Notes: a model not told the origin generated them from the sequence alone. A DNA stretch of 64,000 nt from Parapedobacter sp051400755 (GCF_051400755.1 NZ_JBLFFL010000002.1:372001-436000), one strand, 5' to 3'. Positions 1 to 8,607 are shown, numbered from the stretch's first letter. Program-made: numbers and translations.

Positions 1-1
1 C

Positions 2-70
2 GGTGAGATCGAAGCCATATTTGGCGAAATAAGGACAATCATTGATCGGTGGTCGGTGGCCATCACATAA
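2..70 (+). CDS. adk: Adenylate kinase, C-terminal end only (partial)
   Basis: Only the last 22 codons lie in the window, in the frame that stops with TAA at 68-70. The visible peptide GEIEAIFGEIRTIID resembles the final helix of Bacteroidota adenylate kinases, and adk commonly precedes obg in this phylum. The last residues (RWSVAIT) are coded by heptanucleotide repeat sequence and look like an extension of the normal C-terminus. The assignment rests on a very short peptide and the neighbour, so it is tentative. Confidence 0.45.
   Translation, partial: GEIEAIFGEIRTIIDRWSVAIT
43..63. repeat. TGRNNGG-type heptanucleotide repeat, 3 units
   Basis: Three consecutive 7-mers, TGATCGG TGGTCGG TGGCCAT, fill the junction between the preceding reading frame and obg. 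The same heptad family recurs at 5188-5236, 6411-6445, 7888-7915 and 21104-21131. Confidence 0.6.
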
Positions 71-72
71 AA

Positions 73-1071
73 ATGCCACAGGGTTCAAATTTTGTTGATT
101 ACGTAAAAGTATGCTGCCGCTCGGGAAAAGGGGGGGCTGGCTCTGCGCATTTGCATCGCGACAAATTTACGGCTAAGGGCGGACCCGATGGCGGCGATGG
201 CGGCCGGGGCGGTCACATCATCTTAAAAGGAAATGCGCAGCTGTGGACCTTGCTTCACCTGAAATACCGCAAACACATCATTGCAGAAGATGGGTTGCCG
301 GGAAGCAGTGCGTTGAAACATGGCGCCAACGGCAAAGATGAGGTGCTGGAAGTGCCGCTCGGGACGATTGCCCGGCACGCCGATACCAATGAAGTCTTAT
401 TTGACATCACCGAAGATGGTGAAACGAAAGTGCTGACCGCAGGCGGAAGAGGTGGATTGGGCAACTGGCATTTCAAGGGGCCTACGCAGCAGACCCCCCG
501 ATTTGCGCAGCCGGGCGAACCGGGTAGCGAAGAGTGGATGATCCTCGAACTGAAGGTGTTGGCCGATGTGGGCCTGGTCGGTTTTCCGAATGCCGGCAAA
601 TCCACGCTGCTCTCGGTGGTATCCGCCGCGAAACCCGAGATCGCCGATTACCCGTTCACCACGTTGGTGCCCAATCTAGGTATCGTTTCCTATCGCGATA
701 ACAAGTCGTTCGTCATGGCAGATATTCCCGGCATCATCGAGGGGGCATCCGAAGGGAAGGGCTTGGGGCACCGGTTTCTGCGCCATATCGAGCGCAATTC
801 GGTGCTGCTGTTTATGATTCCGGCGGATACCAACCGAACCATCGCCGAAGAATATGGGATTTTATTGAATGAACTGATCGCTTTTAATCCCGAGTTGAAG
901 GACAAACCCCGTATCCTGGCCATTACCAAATCGGACATGCTGGATGAAGAACTCCAGCGGGAAATGGAGCGGGAACTCCCTCAAGGAATTCCCGTGGTCT
1001 TTATCTCCGCAGTCGCCGGTAAAAATATCCAGCAGCTCAAAGACCTGATCTGGCAGACCATCACGGGTTAA
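73..1071 (+). CDS. obg: GTPase Obg/CgtA, ribosome assembly
   Basis: Obg is a large P-loop GTPase that binds the 50S subunit and acts in ribosome maturation and stress control. The 332-residue protein has the glycine-rich Obg fold in its first 155 residues, followed by a G domain with the P-loop GFPNAGKST near residue 170, DIPG near 217 and TKSD near 286. An earlier ATG at 49 is in frame, but the family N-terminus (GSNFVDYVKV) begins right after the ATG at 73, so that start is preferred. The variable C-terminal OCT domain of Firmicutes Obg is absent, as is usual in this phylum. Its TAA stop interlocks with that of the convergent peptidase gene. Confidence 0.95.
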   Translation: MPQGSNFVDYVKVCCRSGKGGAGSAHLHRDKFTAKGGPDGGDGGRGGHIILKGNAQLWTLLHLKYRKHIIAEDGLPGSSALKHGANGKDEVLEVPLGTIARHADTNEVLFDITEDGETKVLTAGGRGGLGNWHFKGPTQQTPRFAQPGEPGSEEWMILELKVLADVGLVGFPNAGKSTLLSVVSAAKPEIADYPFTTLVPNLGIVSYRDNKSFVMADIPGIIEGASEGKGLGHRFLRHIERNSVLLFMIPADTNRTIAEEYGILLNELIAFNPELKDKPRILAITKSDMLDEELQREMERELPQGIPVVFISAVAGKNIQQLKDLIWQTITG

Positions 1072-2540
1072 TATTTGGCGGGTGCACCTTTTTCGGGTGT
1101 GCTTGCCTTGATAAAGCTACGGATATCCTCATTTCCCTTTTCAAGATCTTCCTTGCGTAAGTACATCATGTGGCCGCTGCGGTATCCCACGAAGCTCATC
1201 CGGTCTGCCAGCTTCCCTGACGGGTCCATCTGCCACAGGTTATATTGGGCATTGAAGTAATCACAGGCGCCATCATAGTAGCCCGATTGCACCATCACAT
1301 GCAGGTAAGGATTTTGCGCCATGGCCTGCCGCAGGTTTTCGCCCGTATGGTCGTCGCTCCCGTCCCATGGGTGCACATCGCCGAACATGTTGTATTTCAC
1401 ATCCGTTTTGAAGTTGAGCTCGTTGCGCATGTAATGGTTGATGGCCGGCGTAAAGGCATGCAGCCAGGTGGTCAGTTCCGCATTGAAATCGGGGCGTTCG
1501 CCTGCATCCCGTCGGTCGATACCCAGGTAGCGCGAATCCAACCGCCCTACCGTATATCCACTGTCGCGCAGGAGTTCCTTCCAGAAGAGGGAGGTCGAGA
1601 TGTCCAGGTTGTTTTGAAGGATGACCTTTTCGGGCAATCCTGAATAGTGCGCTATCTTGGCTGCCGCGGCCTGTTTTTCAGCTGGGCTCAGTGTGCCCCC
1701 TTTTACCAGGGCAGGCAGCAACTCGTTGACCGCATACTGTTCTACCCCGGGCAACATATCGGTGAGGTCCTGTTGCTGGAGTTCGGCAGGCAGCCGCTTA
1801 TGAAACCAAGCGGTAGCCGCAAAATAGGGGAGCCGCAAGGCCACCTCGACGGGACCGCCCCGCTCAATGCCCAAGTCTGTCGGGGAGACGAGGATGACGC
1901 CGTTGAGGTACATCCATTGGCTGCTTTGCAGTTCCAGCGCCAGTCCAGATACGCGCGTGGTGCCATAACTCTCGCCGATGAGGTATTTGGGAGAGGGCCA
2001 GCGGTTCTGGCGGGTGACGAAGGTGTTTATCCACTCCGCCAAGTATTTGATGTCGGCGTTTACCCCGAAAAACGTGGATTTATCCGCTTCCTTGTCGAGG
2101 ATGCGTGAGTATCCGGTGTTGACCGGATTGATAAAGACAATGTCTGCCACATCCAATATGGAATAGGGATTTTTCTTGATGCCATAGGGTTGGATGGGAT
2201 ACCCTTCATCATCTATTTCGAGCAGTGCGGGACCGGTATAGGCGATTTCCATCCATACCGAAGCCGAACCCGGACCGCCATTGAAGGAAATCACCAGCGG
2301 GCGTGTTGCCCGGTCGGCGATGCCATCACGTTCGTAATAGGTGTAATCGACTGTGGCGATGGCCTTCCCATCTTTGTTCCACACCGGTTGGGTACCTTTG
2401 TAGGCCGTGTAGTTGATGCGCTGACCTTTGATGCTGGTTTCATGTTTGGTCATGATCACCGAATCTGCTGGTATTGTCGGTTGCGCGAATGTAAGCAGGC
2501 TCACCGATACGGCGAGCAGCGTGGTTAGGTGGTACTTCAT
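1068..2540 (-). CDS. Secreted serine carboxypeptidase, S10 family
   Basis: This is a 490-residue exported peptidase with an N-terminal signal peptide (MKYHLTTLLAVSVSLLTFAQ). The S10 alpha/beta-hydrolase signatures are visible: the oxyanion segment NGGPGSAS, the nucleophile elbow GESYG (Ser near residue 187), an Asp candidate near 423 (YYDGACDY) and the His in YRSGHMMY near 457. It should trim C-terminal residues from peptides in the periplasm or outside the cell. The upstream in-frame ATG at 2579 would put 13 polar residues before the signal peptide, so the start at 2540 is chosen. Its N-terminal side faces panB on the same strand. Confidence 0.9.
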   Translation of the reverse strand: MKYHLTTLLAVSVSLLTFAQPTIPADSVIMTKHETSIKGQRINYTAYKGTQPVWNKDGKAIATVDYTYYERDGIADRATRPLVISFNGGPGSASVWMEIAYTGPALLEIDDEGYPIQPYGIKKNPYSILDVADIVFINPVNTGYSRILDKEADKSTFFGVNADIKYLAEWINTFVTRQNRWPSPKYLIGESYGTTRVSGLALELQSSQWMYLNGVILVSPTDLGIERGGPVEVALRLPYFAATAWFHKRLPAELQQQDLTDMLPGVEQYAVNELLPALVKGGTLSPAEKQAAAAKIAHYSGLPEKVILQNNLDISTSLFWKELLRDSGYTVGRLDSRYLGIDRRDAGERPDFNAELTTWLHAFTPAINHYMRNELNFKTDVKYNMFGDVHPWDGSDDHTGENLRQAMAQNPYLHVMVQSGYYDGACDYFNAQYNLWQMDPSGKLADRMSFVGYRSGHMMYLRKEDLEKGNEDIRSFIKASTPEKGAPAKY

Positions 2541-2559
2541 ATCGTTAATTAATGCTGTT

Positions 2560-3375
2560 TCAATACTGTTCGTTTTCATTCGGAAATGCCGAAGACTTCA
2601 CATCGCCGATGTACCGGCCTACCGCGTCGCCGATTGCTTCATACAGGTTGAGGTATTGACGCAGGAACTTAGGCTTGAATCCTTTATTGATGCCCAGCAT
2701 GTCGTGCACCACCAATACTTGTCCGTCGCAACCGGCACCAGCACCGATACCGATGGTCGGTATCTGGAGGCTATCGGTCACTTCGGTGGCCAGCGCTGCC
2801 GGAATTTTCTCCAACACGATGCCGAAACAGCCGGCGTCTTGCAGCACCTTGGCGTCTGTCCGGAGTTTGTCGGCTTCCGCTGCTTCCTTCGCCCGGACGG
2901 TGTAGGTGCCAAATTTGTAAATGGACTGGGGTGTCAGGCCGAGGTGGCCCATCACGGGGATGCCTGCATTGACGATGCGCTGCACCGCTTCCCGGATTTC
3001 GATACCCCCCTCTACTTTGAGCCCATGGGCGCCCGTTTCTTTCATCACCCGCACGGCGGCTTTCAGCGCATCACTGCTATCGCCCTGATAGGTGCCAAAA
3101 GGCAGGTCTACGATGACCAGTGCGCGCTTGGCGGCGCGGACCACCGCCGATGCGTAAAACATCATCTCTTCCAGCGTAATGGGTACCGTGGTTTCGTACC
3201 CGGCCATCACGTTGGCAGCCGAATCACCCACTAAAATGATATCGATCCCCGCATCGTCCAATATTTTGGCCATGGAATAATCGTAGCCGGTGAGCATGGC
3301 TATTTTTTCGCCACGGGCCTTCATTTCACGGATGGTATGGGTGGTGATACGTTTGATTTCTTTGTTTACAGACAT
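2560..3375 (-). CDS. panB: 3-methyl-2-oxobutanoate hydroxymethyltransferase
   Basis: PanB transfers a one-carbon unit from 5,10-methylene-THF to 2-oxoisovalerate, giving ketopantoate, the first committed step of pantothenate and CoA synthesis. The 271-residue protein matches the usual length (about 264) and shows family motifs: MLTGYDYSMAKILD, the metal-binding VGDSAANV, and VMGHLGLTPQS. It lies upstream of the S10 peptidase gene on the same strand with a 19-nt gap. A TACGTTTG -7 element ends only about 4 nt before the ATG, so the message may be nearly leaderless. Confidence 0.95.
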   Translation of the reverse strand: MSVNKEIKRITTHTIREMKARGEKIAMLTGYDYSMAKILDDAGIDIILVGDSAANVMAGYETTVPITLEEMMFYASAVVRAAKRALVIVDLPFGTYQGDSSDALKAAVRVMKETGAHGLKVEGGIEIREAVQRIVNAGIPVMGHLGLTPQSIYKFGTYTVRAKEAAEADKLRTDAKVLQDAGCFGIVLEKIPAALATEVTDSLQIPTIGIGAGAGCDGQVLVVHDMLGINKGFKPKFLRQYLNLYEAIGDAVGRYIGDVKSSAFPNENEQY

Positions 3376-3379
3376 GACA

Positions 3380-3387
3380 CAAACGTA
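3380..3387 (-). promoter_or_regulatory. -7 promoter element of panB
   Basis: The minus strand reads TACGTTTG, an exact match to the Bacteroidota TAnnTTTG -7 box. It ends 5 nt from the panB start codon, so transcription would begin at or near the ATG. No clear -33 box was found. Confidence 0.5.
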
Positions 3388-3419
3388 GCAAAAAAACAGG
3401 AATCCCCGATTTTTTGCGG

Positions 3420-3427
3420 TATCTTTG
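3420..3427 (+). promoter_or_regulatory. -7 promoter element of the usp gene
   Basis: TATCTTTG fits the TAnnTTTG consensus and lies 38 nt before the start codon of the universal stress protein gene. It is divergent from the panB element 33 nt away. Confidence 0.55.
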
Positions 3428-3464
3428 TTAACACAAAACTTACCATTTAGTTGTAATACAGACC

Positions 3465-4295
3465 ATGAATACCATATTAGTCCCTACTGATTTTTCAGAA
3501 AATGCGTTTGTGGCGGCGGAGTACGCCTGCGCATTGGCCAACGCGACGAAGCAAAAAGTGCAACTGTTGCATGTCTATATCGCCCTGTATTCGGGCTATG
3601 GAGAAGAGGGTAATAGTGTCAAGCAAATCAAATGGGCGGAGACCGAATCGGTCGAAGTGATGAAGGATTTGGTGGAGACCCTGGTGAAGCAGTTTCCCGG
3701 CGTGGAGATCGAAGGGGAGTGTGCCAAGGGGTTTATGATCGAGGTGGTCACCGAAAGACTCAAGAAAGGCGGAATTTCGCTGGTCGTGATGGGGACCAAA
3801 GGGGTGACCAACATTACCGAAAGTATCTTGGGAAGCACCACCTATGAGGTGCTCAAGAAGTCGCCCGTACCGGTGCTGGTTGTTCCGATCAATACACCGG
3901 ATTTTGCGTTCCAGCGCGTGGGTTTCTTCACGGCTTATGATGATGATGAGCTGGATGCCCTGTTGGCACTCCAGCAGGCGGTCAACCTCCGGCCGCACCT
4001 GTCCATGCTGCACTTTTACCGAGAGGGGGAGGCAGCGCCAGAGAAGGAATTGGAGCGCTGGCGGCGGAAGGTGGAAGAGGCGTATGCCGACTGGGGCGTT
4101 TCCTGTAAGGCCATTCCGGTCGAGAAGGCCGACATCAACGCCGTCACCCAAGCCGCCAAATCCGAGCACCTGGATCTATTGGTGTTTGCGCGGCCGCACA
4201 GGTCGTTTTTCCAAAAGATTTTCGCGCCCAGCCTGACCAAGGCCGTGGCGAATTATCCGACGGTTCCGTCCTTGTTTATCAAGACGGGGCACTAA
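3465..4295 (+). CDS. Tandem universal stress protein (UspA fold)
   Basis: This 276-residue cytoplasmic protein is a fusion of two Usp domains. The first begins with MNTILVPTDFSENA and ends with the nucleotide-binding strand GSTTYEVLKKSPVPVLVVP near residue 140. The second, more divergent half ends with ANYPTVPSLFIK. Tandem Usp proteins usually form the equivalent of a Usp dimer in one chain and act in stress or energy sensing; the ligand is unknown here. The first domain keeps a plausible ATP-binding G-x2-G-x(n)-G(S/T) pattern (GTKG...GST), the second does not. It is followed 10 nt later by prpB, so it may share a transcript with the methylcitrate genes. Confidence 0.9.
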   Translation: MNTILVPTDFSENAFVAAEYACALANATKQKVQLLHVYIALYSGYGEEGNSVKQIKWAETESVEVMKDLVETLVKQFPGVEIEGECAKGFMIEVVTERLKKGGISLVVMGTKGVTNITESILGSTTYEVLKKSPVPVLVVPINTPDFAFQRVGFFTAYDDDELDALLALQQAVNLRPHLSMLHFYREGEAAPEKELERWRRKVEEAYADWGVSCKAIPVEKADINAVTQAAKSEHLDLLVFARPHRSFFQKIFAPSLTKAVANYPTVPSLFIKTGH

Positions 4296-4305
4296 TTAGT
4301 CCATC

Positions 4306-5190
4306 ATGAACCGCAATTTATCATCCGCCGGTGCGCGCTGGCGCGCCGCCATGAACGTCGAACGACCGCTGCAGGTCGTTGGTGCGATCAATGCCAATCA
4401 TGCACTGTTGGCCACGCAGGCGGGGTTCAAGGCCATCTACCTTTCCGGCGGAGGCGTAGCCGCAGGCTCGCTGGGGGTGCCCGATCTTGGCATTTCGACG
4501 TTGCATGATGTGCTCATCGACGTGGAGCGCATCACCAATGTGTGTGACACGCCTTTACTGGTGGATGTCGATACGGGGCTCGGTCCTTCGGCCTTCAATG
4601 TAGCCCGCACGGTGAAAAGCTTGGTCAAGGCGGGCGCCGCGGCGTTGCACATGGAGGACCAAGTAGGCGCGAAGCGCTGCGGCCACCGGCCGAACAAAGA
4701 GCTGGTCAGCAAAACAGAGATGGTAGACCGCCTGAAAGCGGCGGTAGACGCCCGTACCGATGAGCAGTTTGCCATCGGGGCACGTACGGATGCCCTGGCG
4801 AATGAAGGGCTGGAAGCGACGCTGGAGCGGGCGAGGGCCTATGCCGAAGCAGGGGCCGATTTCATCTTCGCGGAGGCCGTCTCCGAATTGACGCAATACC
4901 GTGCGTTCGTCGACGCAACGGGACTTCCCATCCTGGCCAATATTACCGAATTTGGGATGACGCCACTGTGGACGGTTGCCGAATTGGCCGATGCGGGCGT
5001 GGCCTTGGTGCTGTATCCGCTATCGGCGTTTCGGGCCGCCAATAAGGCAGCGTGGAATGTCTACGCACATATCCGGCAGGACGGTACGCAGCAGCGCGTG
5101 CTGGATACCATGCAGACCCGCGCCGAATTATACGATAGCATCGGCTATTATGATTTTGAACGAAAGTTAGATGAACTGTATGGCCGATGA
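4306..5190 (+). CDS. prpB: Methylisocitrate lyase
   Basis: PrpB cleaves 2-methylisocitrate to pyruvate and succinate, the last step of the 2-methylcitrate cycle for propionyl-CoA. The 294-residue protein belongs to the PEP mutase/isocitrate lyase family and carries the catalytic loop KRCGHRPNK near residue 125, the metal-binding VDVDTGLG, and the GARTDA segment. The start ATG follows the usp stop by 10 nt. The gene heads prpB-prpC-prpD, all on one strand. Its stop codon TGA is the first three bases of a heptanucleotide repeat array. Confidence 0.93.
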   Translation: MNRNLSSAGARWRAAMNVERPLQVVGAINANHALLATQAGFKAIYLSGGGVAAGSLGVPDLGISTLHDVLIDVERITNVCDTPLLVDVDTGLGPSAFNVARTVKSLVKAGAAALHMEDQVGAKRCGHRPNKELVSKTEMVDRLKAAVDARTDEQFAIGARTDALANEGLEATLERARAYAEAGADFIFAEAVSELTQYRAFVDATGLPILANITEFGMTPLWTVAELADAGVALVLYPLSAFRAANKAAWNVYAHIRQDGTQQRVLDTMQTRAELYDSIGYYDFERKLDELYGR

Positions 5191-5236
5191 AGGGTGGTCG
5201 GTGAAGGGTGGTCGGTGGTCGGTGATGGGTGGTCGG
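5188..5236. repeat. TGRNNGG heptanucleotide array in the prpB-prpC spacer
   Basis: Seven 7-mers lie in exact register: TGAAGGG, TGGTCGG, TGAAGGG, TGGTCGG, TGGTCGG, TGATGGG, TGGTCGG. The array starts at the prpB stop codon and fills nearly all the spacer before prpC. Confidence 0.85.
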
Positions 5237-5252
5237 TGAGCAAAATACAAAA

Positions 5253-6410
5253 ATGATGAGCGATAACAAGCAGCAAACGGCGTTCAAGCCGAAGAAATCA
5301 GTGGCCTTGTCGGGTGTAGCGGCGGGCAATACCGCCCTGTGTACCGTGGGCAGGAGCGGCAACGACCTGCATTACCGGGGATACGATATCCTGGATTTGG
5401 CCGAGGGGGCATCCTTCGAAGAAGTGGCTCATCTGTTGATCCATGGGAAGTTGCCGAACAAGGCGCAGCTGTTGGCGTATCAAAATAAACTGAAGGCATT
5501 ACGGGGACTGCCCCAGATCGCAAAAAAGGTGCTGGAGCAAATACGGGCTGCCGCACATCCCATGGATGTGCTTCGCACGTATACATCACTGCTTGGAACC
5601 ATCTATCCGGAAAAAGACGACCATCATCCAGTGGGCGCCCGGGACATCGCCGATAAGCTGTTGGCCTCCTATGCATCGGCATTATTGTATTGGTACCATT
5701 ATGCCCACCACGGCAAACGCATCGACGTGGAAACCGATGATGAATCGACCGGTGCACATTTCCTGCACCTGCTGCACGGCAAGGTACCTTCCTCGGCCTG
5801 GGTCGATGCCATGGCCATATCCCTCAATCTTTATGCAGAGCACGAGTTTAATGCCTCTACATTCACCGGGCGGGTCATAGCGGGCACGGGATCGGATATT
5901 TATTCCTGCATTACGGGAAGTATCGGTGCCCTGCGGGGCCCGAAGCATGGTGGCGCCAATGAGGTGGCTTTTGAGATCCAGAGCCGCTATGCAGATGCCG
6001 AAGAAGCGGCGGCCGACATTAAACAGCGGCTCGAGCGAAAGGAGGTCATCATCGGTTTCGGCCACCCGGTATACACCATCGCCGATCCGCGGAATGTGGT
6101 CATCAAAAAAGTGGCCCGGCAGCTGTCGGAGGCATCGGGCGACATGAATCTGTATGCCGTTGCCGAGCGGCTGGAAACGCTCCTATGGGAAGAGAAAAAG
6201 ATGTTTCCCAACCTGGATTGGTTTTCGGCTGTATCCTACCACCAGATGGGCATACCGACGGCTTTTTTTACGCCGCTTTTCGTCATTGCCCGGGTCACGG
6301 GCTGGAGTGCCCATGTCATTGAACAGCGGGAGGACGGCAAGATCATCCGGCCCAGTGCAAATTATGTAGGACCCGATAACCAGTCATTTACCCCACTCGA
6401 GCAGCGATAA
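5253..6410 (+). CDS. prpC: 2-methylcitrate synthase
   Basis: PrpC condenses propionyl-CoA with oxaloacetate to 2-methylcitrate. The protein of about 385 residues fits the short citrate-synthase subfamily, with catalytic His motifs GPKHGGANE and GFGHPVYT. Assignment to methylcitrate rather than citrate synthase rests on the N-terminus (KKSVALSGVAAGNTALCTVG), the length and the location between prpB and prpD. The in-frame ATG at 5229 falls inside the heptad repeat, so a start at 5253 or 5256 (MMSDNKQQ) is preferred. The stop is followed directly by another heptad array. Confidence 0.93.
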   Translation: MMSDNKQQTAFKPKKSVALSGVAAGNTALCTVGRSGNDLHYRGYDILDLAEGASFEEVAHLLIHGKLPNKAQLLAYQNKLKALRGLPQIAKKVLEQIRAAAHPMDVLRTYTSLLGTIYPEKDDHHPVGARDIADKLLASYASALLYWYHYAHHGKRIDVETDDESTGAHFLHLLHGKVPSSAWVDAMAISLNLYAEHEFNASTFTGRVIAGTGSDIYSCITGSIGALRGPKHGGANEVAFEIQSRYADAEEAAADIKQRLERKEVIIGFGHPVYTIADPRNVVIKKVARQLSEASGDMNLYAVAERLETLLWEEKKMFPNLDWFSAVSYHQMGIPTAFFTPLFVIARVTGWSAHVIEQREDGKIIRPSANYVGPDNQSFTPLEQR

Positions 6411-6445
6411 CCAATCACTATTCAACAATCACCATTCACCACTCA
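6411..6445. repeat. Heptanucleotide array filling the prpC-prpD spacer
   Basis: Five 7-mers in register on the plus strand: CCAATCA, CTATTCA, ACAATCA, CCATTCA, CCACTCA. Their reverse complements fit TGANTNN and belong to the same loose family as the prpB-prpC array. They run exactly from the prpC stop to the A of the prpD start codon. Confidence 0.75.
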
Positions 6446-7905
6446 TGTCTTCACCCATTTCAAACGTCCGTCCGGAAACAGATCGAGTTATTACCGATGT
6501 GGTAGACTACACACTCGGCTATGAGATCAGGAGCGATCTCGCCTTCAAAACAGCACATTACTGCCTGCTGGACACGCTGGGTTGCGGGTTTGAGGCGCTT
6601 ACCTATCCGGCATGTACCAAGCTGCTGGGTCCCGTCGTCAGCGGAACCGTCGTGCCGCACGGTGCCAAGGTACCCGGTACACCGTATCAACTGGATCCCA
6701 TACATGCGGCCTTCAACATCGGGACCATGATCCGGTGGCTGGATTTCAACGATACCTGGCTGGCCGCGGAATGGGGACATCCATCGGACAACCTGGGCGG
6801 TATACTGGCTACCGCCGATTGGCTATCGCGTACGGCCGTAGCCAACGGCAAGGCGCCCCTGACGATGCGCGAGGTTTTAGACGCGATGATCCGTGCACAC
6901 GAGATACAGGGGGTGATGGCCCTGGAGAATTCGTTCAACAGCGTCGGCCTGGACCATGTGCTCTTGGTGAAGCTCGCCTCCACGGCGGTGGTGGGCAAGC
7001 TCTTGGGCCTGAGCCGCGATGAGCTGATCAACGCGGTGTCGCTCGCCTTCGTGGACGGGCAAGCCCTGCGCACCTACCGGCATGCACCCAATACCGGGAG
7101 CCGCAAGTCCTGGGCCGCGGGCGACGCGACCTCCCGCGGGGTGCGGTTGGCCCTCATGGCGCAGACGGGGGAGATGGGCTACCCCTCCGTGCTGACGGCA
7201 AAGACCTGGGGTTTTTACGATGTGCTTTTCAAGGGGCAGGCGTTCCGTTTCCAGCGGGCGTATGGCGCCTACGTGATGGAAAATGTGCTATTCAAGATAT
7301 CGTTCCCGGCGGAGTTCCACGCGCAGACGGCCGCGGAGGCGGCGATGACGCTGCATGGCAAGCTCAGGGAATTGGGTAAGACGATCGCAGATATCGAGCA
7401 CATACGCATCCGCACGCATGAAGCCGCCATGCGCATCATCGATAAGAAGGGGCCTTTGCATAATCCGGCCGACCGCGACCATTGCCTGCAATACATGATC
7501 GCGGTGCCGCTGATTTTCGGCAGGCTGACCGCGGCAGACTATGAAGATGCTGTGGCGGCAGACCCGCGTATCGATCAGCTGCGCGACAAGATGAACACCG
7601 TCGAAGACCCGCAGTTTACGCGCGACTACCATGACCCCGAGAAGCGGTCCATCGCCAATGCGCTGACGGTGACGTTGACGGATGGATCGGTATTGGATGA
7701 GGTGGTTGTCGAATACCCCATTGGCCATAAGCGTCGCCGGGAGGAAGGCATGCCGGTGTTGATTGAAAAGTACAAGACCAATCTGGCCCGGATATTTTCA
7801 ACCAAACAGCAGCAGCGGATTCTCAACGCTTCCCTGGATATCGATCGACTGGCCGCGATGCCGGTGCACGAGTTTGTGGACCTGATGGTGGTCGGCGGCC
7901 GGTGA
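6445..7905 (+). CDS. prpD: 2-methylcitrate dehydratase
   Basis: PrpD dehydrates 2-methylcitrate to 2-methyl-cis-aconitate. The 486-residue protein is a full-length MmgE/PrpD family member (E. coli PrpD is 483 residues), with typical segments such as LGCGFEALTYPACTKLLGP, RWLDFNDTWLAAEWGHPSDN and AGDATSRGVRLA. No acnD/prpF pair is in the window; rehydration to methylisocitrate would fall to a chromosomal aconitase. The last codons (VVGGR) run into TGRNNGG heptad sequence that continues past the stop. Confidence 0.94.
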   Translation: MSSPISNVRPETDRVITDVVDYTLGYEIRSDLAFKTAHYCLLDTLGCGFEALTYPACTKLLGPVVSGTVVPHGAKVPGTPYQLDPIHAAFNIGTMIRWLDFNDTWLAAEWGHPSDNLGGILATADWLSRTAVANGKAPLTMREVLDAMIRAHEIQGVMALENSFNSVGLDHVLLVKLASTAVVGKLLGLSRDELINAVSLAFVDGQALRTYRHAPNTGSRKSWAAGDATSRGVRLALMAQTGEMGYPSVLTAKTWGFYDVLFKGQAFRFQRAYGAYVMENVLFKISFPAEFHAQTAAEAAMTLHGKLRELGKTIADIEHIRIRTHEAAMRIIDKKGPLHNPADRDHCLQYMIAVPLIFGRLTAADYEDAVAADPRIDQLRDKMNTVEDPQFTRDYHDPEKRSIANALTVTLTDGSVLDEVVVEYPIGHKRRREEGMPVLIEKYKTNLARIFSTKQQQRILNASLDIDRLAAMPVHEFVDLMVVGGR

Positions 7906-7915
7906 TGGGTGGTCT
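7888..7915. repeat. TGRNNGG heptads across the prpD stop codon
   Basis: Four 7-mers, TGGTCGG CGGCCGG TGATGGG TGGTCTT, cover the last prpD codons and the following bases. This is the third heptad tract in the prp operon. Confidence 0.6.
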
Positions 7916-7957
7916 TTGATTGGAGAATCCCTGCTTGATTTTGGTACTTTATTTTAT

Positions 7958-7965
7958 TATCTTTG
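7958..7965 (+). promoter_or_regulatory. -7 promoter element of the toxin-antitoxin pair
   Basis: TATCTTTG matches TAnnTTTG and ends 7 nt before the antitoxin ATG at 7973, implying a very short or absent leader. A TTTTGG stretch around 7939 lies near the expected -33 position. Confidence 0.5.
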
Positions 7966-7972
7966 TTTCACT

Positions 7973-8176
7973 ATGGTTATCGAGCGTACAGACAAAGAAA
8001 TCATTTTCCGATTACCGGTGGACACCGATATCCGCGGTTTACAACGCATTGTCAATTATTTCAAGTATAAAGAAACAGTCAAGGCAAGCGAAGGAACGGA
8101 AGAACAGGCCAACAAGCTTGCCAACGAATCAAAAAAACGTTGGTGGGCCGAAAATAAGCAACGCTTCATTAAATGA
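7973..8176 (+). CDS. Putative antitoxin of a PIN-domain toxin
   Basis: This is a 67-residue hydrophilic protein ending in a basic, Trp-rich tail (KRRWWAENKQRF is the type of tail; the actual residues are KKRWWAENKQRFIK). I do not recognise a defined DNA-binding fold, but its size, position directly upstream of a PIN nuclease gene and the ATGA overlap (8173-8176) are those of a type II antitoxin. The ATG at 7973 is chosen over 7916 because the -7 element lies between them. It probably binds the toxin through its C-terminus and may autoregulate the operon. Confidence 0.7.
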   Translation: MVIERTDKEIIFRLPVDTDIRGLQRIVNYFKYKETVKASEGTEEQANKLANESKKRWWAENKQRFIK

Positions 8177-8607
8177 ATATCGTTGTAGACACTAATATCG
8201 TTTTCAGCACGCTCCTCAACCCTAAATCTTCCATCGGGGAAATCCTGATGAACCTACAAGACAAATTCATATTTTTCGGGCCGGAATTGTTGATTGATGA
8301 GCTGCAAAGATATGCACCCAAAATAGCCGCATATACCAAACTTACTCCGCATCAGCTTACTCAAATGGAACAATTGGTGCTATCTAGTATCACACTGGTC
8401 TCGGAAGAACTCATTAGCGAACGGTCTTGGACAACTGCTTACGAGCTTGCTAAAGATATTGACGAGGATGATACGCCATTTGTCGCTTTGGCATTGGAAT
8501 TAAATACCAAACTATGGACGGGCGACAAAGTCCTTGCCAAAGGACTGCAGAAGAATGGATCGGACCTTGCCATCACTACGACAGAAATGAAGAATATTTT
8601 GAAATAA
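8173..8607 (+). CDS. PIN-domain ribonuclease toxin
   Basis: This 144-residue protein has the PIN-fold acidic residues: Asp in MNIVVDTNIV (residue 6), an Glu/Asp in the middle (ELLIDELQRY), and the DEDDTPFVALALE and WTGDKVL segments near the C-terminus. Such proteins are Mg-dependent RNases, VapC-like toxins when paired with an antitoxin. The start overlaps the antitoxin stop by 4 nt, implying translational coupling. The RNA target cannot be predicted from sequence. Confidence 0.85.
   Translation: MNIVVDTNIVFSTLLNPKSSIGEILMNLQDKFIFFGPELLIDELQRYAPKIAAYTKLTPHQLTQMEQLVLSSITLVSEELISERSWTTAYELAKDIDEDDTPFVALALELNTKLWTGDKVLAKGLQKNGSDLAITTTEMKNILK

Noticed and set aside
5253..6410. Housekeeping citrate synthase
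   Set aside because: The short length, N-terminal wording and position between prpB and prpD favour methylcitrate synthase.
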